Assembly (NCBI GenBank): GCA_947372405.1
Contig: CANBTO010000303.1
Location: 1-6,398, forward strand
Reading direction: 5' to 3'
DNA length: 6,398 nt
Origin: Verrucomicrobiaceae bacterium
Lineage (GTDB): Bacteria; Verrucomicrobiota; Verrucomicrobiae; Verrucomicrobiales; Akkermansiaceae
The notes below the pieces were generated by a model. It was given only the letters and a program-made list of their open reading frames with translations, was not told the origin of the DNA and ran no database searches. Positions 1-6,398 of this stretch are shown here, piece by piece (positions within the stretch are counted from its first letter, which is position 1; the number at the start of each line of letters is the position of its first letter). The position numbers and the translations under genes were made by a program.

Positions 1-21
1 GCTGGATGCCGAAAAGTCGCT

Positions 22-25
22 AGGA
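22..25 (+). promoter_or_regulatory. Possible ribosome binding site deciding the start of the GH75-like gene
   Basis: AGGA lies 8 bases before the in-frame ATG at 34 and overlaps the ATG at 25. This favours initiation at 34, which removes three residues. No other purine-rich motif is well spaced for the ATG at 25. Confidence 0.35.
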
Positions 26-1551
26 TGCGGGAAATGGAAGAGCTGAGGCTGTCAGGGAGACGTAGAAAAAAGGGTCCATCGTGGCTAGGTGCCGGGTTTC
101 TGGTCCTCGTCGCAGGCGGAATCGGCCTTTGCTTCACCTCGTTTCCAGCCAAGGTGAAACGCGGGCTCAGGGAGATTTATGCTCCGAAGCCGGTGGTGGT
201 CACGCCTGACGAGACGGAGATCCGGAAGCGGATCGAGACTAAGCTGAAGGCGGAAATGGAAGAGAAGTTTGAGAAGGAATTGGAAGAGGTGAAAAGCGCC
301 GCCGCCGAGAACGAGGAGAAGCTGCTGGCCAGATTGAAAGCCGCCTTGGAGCCGCCGGCGCTTCCACCCGTAGGATCGGTGACGGACGTCCGCAAGCTGC
401 GCTCCGGCATTCCTTTCAAGACCGAGGTGAAGTTCGAGAAAGGCGGCATCGCATCGAAAGAGCGCGTGGACGAGGCGAGCTACACCGCGTTCTATCAGCT
501 TTCGCTGCGGGTGCCGGCAGCGGCGAAAACCATGGCCGAACTGCAAACCTCGAATCCGGATCTCACCAAACTGCTGCCCGGCCTGCCCGCGCTCATCGAG
601 AAGGCGGAGGTTTCCACATGGTTCGACAAGCTCTATGAAAACAAGATCGGGCGCGTGAGGCGTGATGCGAACGCGCTCAACGAGGTGCTGACCAAGCACA
701 ACGTCTATGACTGCGAGACGATCCTCCAGTTCCGCGCATCGGACGGGCATCCGGTTTTGCTCATGCAGGCGGACATGGATGTGGTGTCCGACGGTTCGGA
801 CGGCGACCGTCTGCCACAGATGCCGGACGAAATCGTGAACTCCGCGAACTATCAGCCGTTCACGAGTTACGGTTGGGCCAAGAAATCCAAAGTGCCCAAT
901 CCGATGCTTGCCGGCTGGGAGAAGCGCCTCACCGAGGGCGAGAAGGAACTCGCTTTGAAAACGACCACGGCGGAGCGCAAGACCTGGCTGCGGGAACGCA
1001 TCTCCTATCTGAAGCGCGGCATCACCGATCTGAAGAGCCGGAGCTTCCTCATCGGTGAATACGATCCCTTCATCGTCATTCCCGTGAGCATCATGAATTC
1101 CGATGATCCCTTCGCCCCGAAGGCCGGGGACTACGCGGTGGTCATCCACGGCTCCAATCTCTATCCGGCGATCGTCGGCGACGGCGGGCCGAACTACAAG
1201 GTGGGCGAGGCTTCGTATCGGATCGCCAAGGAGATCAACCCGAAGTGCACGCCTAACAACCGGCCGGTTTCGGATCTCAAGGTCAGCTACATGGTGTTCC
1301 CTGGCAGCCGGGATGCTGACAAGGGTCAGCCGGATTACACGAAATGGACCCAGCGCAGCCATGAACTGCTGGCCGGGATCGGTGGTGAGGGCGAGGGGAT
1401 CCAGCTTCACCAATGGCAGGATCTGCTGCCGAAGCCGGAGCCACCGCCCGAGGCCGCGCCGGGCGTCACTCCTCCGCCAGCATCCGGCGCGTCCGTTCCG
1501 CCTGCAGCGCCCGCAACACCCGCACCAGGAGCAGCAGACAAATCAAAGTGA
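25..1551 (+). CDS. Membrane-anchored coiled-coil protein with GH75 (chitosanase)-like domain
   Basis: Probable cell-envelope glycan hydrolase or a relative of one. The 508-residue protein starts with a short basic cytoplasmic stretch and one hydrophobic segment (about residues 19-38) that looks like an uncleaved anchor. A charged Lys/Glu-rich helix likely to form a coiled coil follows (about 62-108), then a globular region (about 115-465) and a Pro/Ala-rich tail (468-508). The globular part resembles glycoside hydrolase family 75 (fungal-type chitosanase). It has the acidic ADMDVVSDGSDGD motif at 249-261, an IPVSI strand near 352, and a GDGGP...VGEAS block at 385-397, where D386 and E395 would be the acid/base pair. 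The Asp-Glu assignment follows from knowledge of the family; substrate and activity are not shown. About 80 residues between the motifs include a charged helical insert. The frame is open to the left edge of the window. ATG at 34 has a better ribosome binding site (AGGA at 22-25) than ATG at 25, so the true start may be 34, or may lie upstream of the window. Confidence 0.75.
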   Translation: MREMEELRLSGRRRKKGPSWLGAGFLVLVAGGIGLCFTSFPAKVKRGLREIYAPKPVVVTPDETEIRKRIETKLKAEMEEKFEKELEEVKSAAAENEEKLLARLKAALEPPALPPVGSVTDVRKLRSGIPFKTEVKFEKGGIASKERVDEASYTAFYQLSLRVPAAAKTMAELQTSNPDLTKLLPGLPALIEKAEVSTWFDKLYENKIGRVRRDANALNEVLTKHNVYDCETILQFRASDGHPVLLMQADMDVVSDGSDGDRLPQMPDEIVNSANYQPFTSYGWAKKSKVPNPMLAGWEKRLTEGEKELALKTTTAERKTWLRERISYLKRGITDLKSRSFLIGEYDPFIVIPVSIMNSDDPFAPKAGDYAVVIHGSNLYPAIVGDGGPNYKVGEASYRIAKEINPKCTPNNRPVSDLKVSYMVFPGSRDADKGQPDYTKWTQRSHELLAGIGGEGEGIQLHQWQDLLPKPEPPPEAAPGVTPPPASGASVPPAAPATPAPGAADKSK

Positions 1552-1843
1552 CTCCCAGTTCCATCATCGGTGCGGGGCCGCGGTGACGGTCGCCCTGCGC
1601 GAGTTTCAGCAGGTCAGGCAGGTTGCCAAGTCCGCGGGCGGTGCCTAACAAGGCGAGCACGCCCGCGCCGATCAGGCCGTGCCATTTCATCTTCAACGAG
1701 AAAAGTCCGCAGATGAGGATGCCGCCGCCCAAGGTAAGCGCCCCTTGCAGGAACGGCAAAGCCTCGGACTTTTCAAGCAGGCCCGGCGCCATGCCGCCCG
1801 TTGCTAGAATCACCACGCCGCTGACAAAAACATGAAAACGCAT
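1466..1843 (-). CDS. Small four-helix integral membrane protein, function unknown
   Basis: A 125-residue hydrophobic protein that I do not recognise. Predicted membrane segments are at about residues 3-18, 31-50, 54-70 and 92-112. A short polar loop sits between helices 3 and 4 (about 76-91, containing GDRHRGP), and the cytoplasmic-looking C-terminus is very charged (RALQAERTRRMLAEE). The clean alternation of hydrophobic helices with basic and acidic loops argues for a real gene. The start at 1843 is chosen because the hydrophobic protein begins there and a weak AGG lies 7 bases upstream. A longer frame to 1987 would add 48 non-hydrophobic residues and run into the divergent aminotransferase gene. 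Its last 28 codons lie antisense to the last 28 codons of the GH75-like gene. No partner or pathway can be inferred. Confidence 0.7.
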   Translation of the reverse strand: MRFHVFVSGVVILATGGMAPGLLEKSEALPFLQGALTLGGGILICGLFSLKMKWHGLIGAGVLALLGTARGLGNLPDLLKLAQGDRHRGPAPMMELGVTLICLLLLVRVLRALQAERTRRMLAEE

Positions 1844-1865
1844 GCCGCAACCTGATGCCATCCAC

Positions 1866-1895
1866 TGCGGCAGGCAAGCACGGCCGCCTGCGGCA
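1866..1895. repeat. GC-rich imperfect hairpin in the divergent spacer
   Basis: TGCGGCAGGC (1866-1875) pairs with GCCTGCGGCA (1886-1895) in nine of ten positions, with one G-G mismatch and a 10-base loop. The octamer CTGCGGCA also occurs as a direct repeat at 1865-1872 and 1888-1895. A further inverted copy, ATGCCGCA at 1842-1849, overlaps the start codon of the leftward membrane-protein gene. The hairpin lies in the 5' leader region of both divergent genes. It could be a regulatory structure or a copy of a dispersed palindromic repeat; the sequence alone does not decide. Confidence 0.45.
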
Positions 1896-1932
1896 TTTAC
1901 AAGCGGCAGGGGACTTGGCAGTTTCCCTCGGA

Positions 1933-2775
1933 ATGACGCGAATCTGGTGCAACGGCCGCTGGCTTGAGGGTGATGATTTTCCCGCATCCGTCACGGACCG
2001 CGGCACCACGCTGGGGCTTGGTTTGTTTGAAACCATCCTCGCTGTCGATGGCAGGCCGATTTTCGTGGACCGACACCTGGAGAGGCTGCGCAGCAGTTGC
2101 GGACGTCTGGGCTGGAATCTGGAGATCCATGAGCCCGAGGCGATCATGCGGGAACTGATGCATTCCAACCAGCTTGCCAGCGGACGATGCCGGATCCGTC
2201 TCGCCATCACTGGTGGCAGTGGTCCGGTCCACGATCTCTCTTCCGGTGGCGACCATGTGTTGTGGATGATGGCGATTCCATTGCCGGAAGCGCCCGAGTC
2301 CGGAGCGGTGAACATCTCTCCATGGGTGCGCAACGACCGCTCGCCGCTGGTCGGTCTGAAATGCGCCTCGTATGCGGAAAACATCTTCGCGCTCGATCAT
2401 GCGAGGCAGCTCGGTTTCGAGGAGACTCTGTTCCTCAATACTTCGGGTGAGCTCTGCGAGGCCGCGACTGCGAACGTTTTTATTGTTGGAAACGGATCGC
2501 TTGCCACCCCGCCGTTGCAATCCGGCTGCCTGCCGGGAATCACCCGTGGCATGGTCATCGAGTTGGCGGACCGTCTCGGAATTCCATGCGATGAGAGACG
2601 GGTTTCCCGCGATGAACTCGATGCGGCCGATGAAGTGTTTCTCACCTCTTCCATCCGTGGTCTGATGGGAGTCTCACGGTTGGGAGAGCGGAAGCTGGAT
2701 CAAGCTCCCGGGCCGGTTACCCGGAGGCTGCACGAGGCGTGGGATGCCGCGGCTTTGGGTGGCGCTTCGGCTTGA
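1933..2775 (+). CDS. Class IV PLP-dependent aminotransferase / aminodeoxychorismate lyase-like
   Basis: A 280-residue fold-type IV pyridoxal-phosphate enzyme, cytoplasmic, full length for the family. Visible signatures: GLGLFET (28-34) and HLERL (48-52) of the N-terminal domain; the likely PLP lysine K143 in GLKCASYAEN; then GFEETLFLN (161-169), GELCEAATANVF (172-183, with E176 as the likely cofactor-nitrogen contact), TPPLQSGCLPGITR (192-205) and ADEVFLTSSIRG (232-243). Members include branched-chain aminotransferase (IlvE), D-amino-acid aminotransferase and 4-amino-4-deoxychorismate lyase (PabC, p-aminobenzoate for folate). The length, the GLGLFET block and the TSSIRGLMGV region lean towards the PabC-like side, but the substrate cannot be fixed from sequence. 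No folate or branched-chain genes are adjacent. ATG at 1933 is chosen because the conserved family N-terminus (RIWCNGRWL) begins right after it; in-frame codons back to 1855 encode nothing family-like. There is no good Shine-Dalgarno: AGGGGA lies 19 bases away. Confidence 0.9.
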   Translation: MTRIWCNGRWLEGDDFPASVTDRGTTLGLGLFETILAVDGRPIFVDRHLERLRSSCGRLGWNLEIHEPEAIMRELMHSNQLASGRCRIRLAITGGSGPVHDLSSGGDHVLWMMAIPLPEAPESGAVNISPWVRNDRSPLVGLKCASYAENIFALDHARQLGFEETLFLNTSGELCEAATANVFIVGNGSLATPPLQSGCLPGITRGMVIELADRLGIPCDERRVSRDELDAADEVFLTSSIRGLMGVSRLGERKLDQAPGPVTRRLHEAWDAAALGGASA

Positions 2776-2780
2776 AATCC

Positions 2781-4013
2781 TCAGTGGGTGCCGCTTCCAT
2801 CCTGCACTACGCCACTACTAACAGCGGTCTCATCCGCCCCATGAGGATGGGCATCTCCGGCGACCGCATGCCCGCAGGTCGGACAATGGCGCCACTGCGG
2901 ATTCCACTCCAGACAACCTTTTGGACCTGCCGGAGTGTTTTCCGCCGTTGAGGGTGCCTCCTGATCGTCCAGTTCCGAACCGAACAGCGCCACCATCATC
3001 GCCTTTCCCACGATGTTCATCAGCATTCCGAACAGGGCCAGTCCGCAAAGCATGGTGGCTGCGGCGATCAAGCGCCCGGGCACCGTGACGGGGCACATGT
3101 CGCCATAGCCCACGGTGGTCAGCGTCACGATGCACCACCACATCGCCTGCGGCACTGACGTGAAGGGTGTGTCCCTCGCCCATATCGCCGGGTTTTCATC
3201 GTCGTCGCTGGCGAACGAGGTTTTTTCCGTCCCCGCCTTTGCAACGATGGCGGAATCCGGCACGTTGATCTCGAAGTAGTTCTTGTCGTCGTCCCACGAT
3301 TTCAACTCCCAGGTACCAGAATAAGGGGTTTTCCCGGAAATGACGACCTTCAGGCCCTCGAGGTTTCCGCGCAGGTCCTCCGCCTCGAAGCGCAGGGTGT
3401 GGTCATCCACACGCTGCACGGTGTCCAGTTCGCCGTGCGTGTATTCCGCATGGAAGATCAGCGTGCTGGAAATGATGATCACCGAGAACATCGCGAGGAA
3501 GTAGATCAGCAGGTTCATCCGCAGCGGGCTTCGCTTGATCTCCGACCGCACATCCTCCTGCATCTGGACCAGGGCTTCTCGCGCAAGTTTGAGAACCCGC
3601 AGCACCCGCAATACCCGCAGCACCCGCAGCGCGCGGGTGGACTTGAGCGCCGTGACGTTGGCGATCTGGAAATAGGTCGGCACGATCGCCAGCAGGTCGA
3701 TCAGGCCCCAGAAGCTGAAAACGTAACTGAGCTTCCGGCGAGTGGTGGCAAGGTGGCCGATGTATTCCAAGGTGAAAATGCCGGTGACGAACATCTCGCA
3801 GGTGTGGAAGATGTCATGATACGGATCGCGAAGGCTGCTCACGGTTTCCAGAGTGCCGCTGATGGTCGCTATGAAGATCACCACGCTGAGGAAATGGTGG
3901 AAAATCTGATAGCTCCTGCACGATGGAACGTGGAAAAGCCGGAAGAGCCACATCGGCCCCGCAGGCTCCTTGCTGTCATGGATGTCAAGCGTGGGGACAG
4001 GCGTCTCGCTCAT
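2781..4013 (-). CDS. Voltage-gated-type potassium channel (six-helix, TVGYGD filter) with long pore turret
   Basis: An inner-membrane potassium channel subunit of 410 residues that probably works as a tetramer. Segments: S1 about 37-58; S2 about 67-89, with the acidic residue of the FTLEY motif; S3 about 98-115, with D106; S4 about 122-147, with positive charges every third residue (R127, R130, R133, R136, R139, K142, R145); S5 about 164-188; pore helix about 286-298; selectivity filter TTVGYGD at 299-305; S6 about 313-343. The voltage-sensor charges and filter are intact, so it should be voltage-dependent and K+-selective. Two oddities stand out. First, about 95 residues (189-284), probably beta-rich and facing the periplasm, lie between S5 and the pore helix, where prokaryotic Kv channels usually have a short turret. 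Second, the C-terminal tail (344-410) carries C367, C377, C380 and H382 (CPTCGH), a possible metal knuckle. ATG at 4013 has no clear ribosome binding site. The stop lies only 5 bases from the stop of the convergent aminotransferase gene. Confidence 0.92.
   Translation of the reverse strand: MSETPVPTLDIHDSKEPAGPMWLFRLFHVPSCRSYQIFHHFLSVVIFIATISGTLETVSSLRDPYHDIFHTCEMFVTGIFTLEYIGHLATTRRKLSYVFSFWGLIDLLAIVPTYFQIANVTALKSTRALRVLRVLRVLRVLKLAREALVQMQEDVRSEIKRSPLRMNLLIYFLAMFSVIIISSTLIFHAEYTHGELDTVQRVDDHTLRFEAEDLRGNLEGLKVVISGKTPYSGTWELKSWDDDKNYFEINVPDSAIVAKAGTEKTSFASDDDENPAIWARDTPFTSVPQAMWWCIVTLTTVGYGDMCPVTVPGRLIAAATMLCGLALFGMLMNIVGKAMMVALFGSELDDQEAPSTAENTPAGPKGCLEWNPQWRHCPTCGHAVAGDAHPHGADETAVSSGVVQDGSGTH
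3595..3630 (-). repeat. Four tandem 9-base units encoding the S4 voltage sensor
   Basis: Four consecutive copies of ACCCGCAGC on the plus strand (second copy ends in AAT) encode the repeated Leu-Arg-Val triplets of S4 on the minus strand. The unit is three codons long, so gain or loss of a unit keeps the frame and the one-in-three arginine spacing. Confidence 0.85.
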
Positions 4014-4319
4014 GGCTTTGAATGGATTTTCGGGGACCGTTCAATCCGGCGGTTCTCACGGCTTGCTTGACCAGGGCGCGGAAACGTCGGTTCCCACTCC
4101 GGTTGCGAAGCCTTGCGGTCGGCGGGAACTTGCCCGTCCGGATGCGGACTGGCAATATTCGAGTTGGCCTTTGCGGTAATGTTTTCCGGAAAACGGCATC
4201 ATCCGATCTGGGTGGCTGCATGTTGCCATCGATGGGAAAGAACCCCAAGCCCACTGACGTTTTAGCATTGAAGCGGCAGGAGCATTCCCGCAGTTTCGTC
4301 ACGTCCAACCCTAACGACC
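4014..4319. promoter_or_regulatory. Divergent intergenic region between the potassium channel and the sugar isomerase
   Basis: 306 bases with no gene that I can support. Open frames cross it on both strands, but they encode Arg/Pro-rich, family-less sequence. It must hold the promoters of both flanking genes, since each is the first gene of its transcript. I see no convincing sigma-70 -35/-10 pair. It contains a 14-base perfect palindrome (4181-4194), an imperfect hairpin at 4131-4154 (TGCC/GGCA and GTCCG/CGGAC separated by a C-T mismatch, loop GATG) and a 10-base palindrome CCATCGATGG (4226-4235). Neither start codon has a recognisable Shine-Dalgarno. Confidence 0.5.
4181..4194. promoter_or_regulatory. 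14-base perfect palindrome, candidate operator
   Basis: GTTTTCCGGAAAAC reads identically on both strands. It lies 126 bases before the isomerase start and 167 bases before the channel start. Its symmetry and even half-sites are typical of a dimeric repressor site such as LacI-family operators, which often control sugar genes. It is also compatible with chance or another regulator, and no regulator gene is in the window. Confidence 0.35.
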
Positions 4320-5363
<1,044 letters not shown>

Positions 5364-5373
5364 CGAGACGGGG

Positions 5374-5392
5374 CATGGACGACTCGTTCATG
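5374..5392. repeat. Compact hairpin 1 in convergent spacer
   Basis: CATGGACG (5374-5381) pairs with CGTTCATG (5385-5392) through eight pairs including one G-T wobble, closing a three-base loop ACT. It begins 11 bases after the isomerase stop. No T-run follows on either strand. Confidence 0.5.
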
Positions 5393-5396
5393 ATGC

Positions 5397-5417
5397 GTGG
5401 GGACGAGACGTCCTCAC
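5397..5417. terminator. Compact hairpin 2, possible bidirectional terminator or palindromic repeat
   Basis: GTGGGGACG (5397-5405) pairs with CGTCCTCAC (5409-5417) through nine pairs including one G-T wobble, with a three-base loop AGA. It ends three bases before the last codon position of the convergent transporter gene. The strong stem and location suit transcript 3'-end formation for both genes. The missing U-tract argues against a classical intrinsic terminator and leaves a REP-like element as an alternative. Confidence 0.45.
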
Positions 5418-5420
5418 CCC

Positions 5421-6398
5421 CTAATGAGCCTCCGCCGACCTCACCTGCCGGAACACCCACAGGCTGGCGATGCTCACGCTGATGGCTAACAGCCCGAGGC
5501 GGTCGTAGTGCAGGAGTTTTCCGCCGGCACCCTCGGAAACAACCATGCTGCCGATGCCGGTGGTGATGCCCGATGCCAGGTCGCGTGTGCAGGCGACGAG
5601 GCTCATATAGGCACCGCGCCGTGCGGATGGCACGGCCATCGAGATGGTCGCCTGGCTGGGGATGAAGCGGGCGCTGGCGAGCATGAAGAAAAACCCGGCG
5701 ATCACCAGCACCTGCCATTCCGGACGCGGCCCGGACGAGGTGAGAACGCGGATGACCGCGCAGGCACCGGCGACCAGGATGGCATACATCAGGAACTTGC
5801 CGTGCCGGTCCGCGAGCCGCCCGATCAGCGGACCGGTGAAGACGGTGACTACGCCGCCGATCATGTACACCAGAAACAGGTCCTGCTCGGCCATGCCCAC
5901 GTTTCTAACAAGGAATGGTGAGAGGAAGGGGATGATGGTGAAATGCCCGAAGACCAGCGCCATCATCAGCGCGAGCCCCCGCCAGGCGTTGCCGTCCGTC
6001 ACCAGCAGCAAGAAGTCCCGCACCGAGCGCACTTCGCCTTGTTCGAGGTGGCTTCTCACCGGCGGCAGCGTGCGCAGCAGGGAAACCCAGACCACGGTGG
6101 CGATGGCCGCCACTGCGAGAAACGGAGCTTCCCATCGCCAGATCTGCGCGAGCTTCAGGCCGAAGGGCACGCCCAGCGCCGCCGCTACGGAAAAGGCTGT
6201 CATGATGATGCCCATGCCGCGCGCGCGGCGCGATGATGGCACCACGTCGGATACAATGGCCATGATCGTGGCTCCGCCCACGCCGCCGAAGGCACCGCAG
6301 ATGGCCCGCGAGACCAACAGCATCCGCCACGATGTGGATAGACCGCAGGCCAGTGTGCCGAGGGTGAATCCGGCATAGACGATCAGAAGAAGGTGTTT
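5421..6398 (-). CDS. Major facilitator superfamily transporter, N-terminus cut by the window edge
   Basis: An inner-membrane secondary transporter, seen as 325 residues plus stop. The frame stays open to base 6398, encoding KHLLLIVYAGFTLGTLACGL before the internal Met at 6323. The window therefore cuts the gene just inside the basic loop (motif A) between helices 2 and 3, and about 70-80 N-terminal residues are missing. Visible features: helix 3; R-x-x-x-G-x-F-G-G around helix 4; a basic SSRRARGMG loop (about visible residues 55-63); helix 5 with AALGVPFG (about 73-80); a charged central loop (PPVRSHLEQGEVRSVRD, about 112-128); and a second motif-A copy GRLADRHGK (about 193-201) between helices 8 and 9. 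Together these indicate a 12-helix drug-proton antiporter/sugar-efflux-like (AraJ/Bcr type) member. The substrate is unknown. It is convergent with the sugar isomerase and so not in its operon. Confidence 0.9.
   Translation of the reverse strand, partial: KHLLLIVYAGFTLGTLACGLSTSWRMLLVSRAICGAFGGVGGATIMAIVSDVVPSSRRARGMGIIMTAFSVAAALGVPFGLKLAQIWRWEAPFLAVAAIATVVWVSLLRTLPPVRSHLEQGEVRSVRDFLLLVTDGNAWRGLALMMALVFGHFTIIPFLSPFLVRNVGMAEQDLFLVYMIGGVVTVFTGPLIGRLADRHGKFLMYAILVAGACAVIRVLTSSGPRPEWQVLVIAGFFFMLASARFIPSQATISMAVPSARRGAYMSLVACTRDLASGITTGIGSMVVSEGAGGKLLHYDRLGLLAISVSIASLWVFRQVRSAEAH

Noticed and set aside
1..23. Possible tail of an upstream gene ending at TAG 21-23
   Set aside because: Only six codons are visible (ending MPKSR), two other frames are equally possible, and nothing can be recognised.
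85..1413. Long 442-codon open frame on the minus strand, antisense to the GH75-like gene
   Set aside because: Its translation is an Arg/His/Leu/Val-rich composition typical of the reverse strand of a GC-rich gene, with no domain or membrane pattern. The plus-strand frame has recognisable motifs.
2861..2881. CGACC/GGTCG inverted repeat inside the channel's 3' end, as a terminator for the aminotransferase transcript
   Set aside because: Only five pairs with an 11-base loop and no T-run; expected by chance in GC-rich coding sequence.
3399..4070. 223-codon plus-strand frame opposite the potassium channel
   Set aside because: It is antisense to the voltage-sensor and S1-S5 coding sequence and reads as low-complexity His/Gln/Arg-rich sequence with an imperfect repeat that only reflects the S4 tandem array.
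5644..6378. 244-codon plus-strand frame opposite the transporter
   Set aside because: Ser/Thr/Pro/Met/Arg-rich shadow of the transporter's codons, with no coherent fold or motif.

Overview
The window carries six protein-coding genes and no RNA gene, CRISPR array, insertion sequence or other mobile element that I can see. It is GC-rich throughout. The likely host is a Gram-negative, sugar-degrading bacterium, possibly of the Verrucomicrobiota. That guess rests on the gene types (a membrane-anchored chitosanase-like protein and a TIM-barrel sugar isomerase/epimerase of the kind abundant in Verrucomicrobiota and Planctomycetota) and on weak or absent Shine-Dalgarno sequences. It is not proven by any marker gene.

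Layout from left to right: (1) 25-1551 (+), an anchored, coiled-coil protein with a glycoside hydrolase family 75 (chitosanase)-like domain. (2) 1466-1843 (-), a small four-helix membrane protein whose 3' end overlaps gene 1 by 86 bases. (3) 1933-2775 (+), a class IV PLP aminotransferase/aminodeoxychorismate-lyase-like enzyme. (4) 2781-4013 (-), a voltage-gated-type potassium channel with an unusually long extracellular loop before the pore and a Cys-containing tail. (5) 4014-4319, a 306-base divergent intergenic region with a 14-base perfect palindrome. (6) 4320-5363 (+), a sugar phosphate isomerase/epimerase-like TIM barrel. (7) 5364-5420, a short convergent spacer filled by two compact hairpins. 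(8) 5421-6398 (-), the C-terminal four-fifths of a major facilitator superfamily transporter that runs off the right edge.

The strands alternate perfectly (+ - + - + -), so no two neighbours can share an operon and every gene must have its own promoter. Convergent pairs are packed very tightly (86-base overlap, 5-base gap, 57-base gap), while the divergent pairs share intergenic regions of 89 and 306 bases. The genes do not form an obvious pathway. The chitosanase-like protein, the sugar isomerase and the transporter would fit a saccharide-degrading lifestyle, but the sequence does not show that they work together. I see no convincing new multi-gene system. The most unusual single item is the architecture of the potassium channel.
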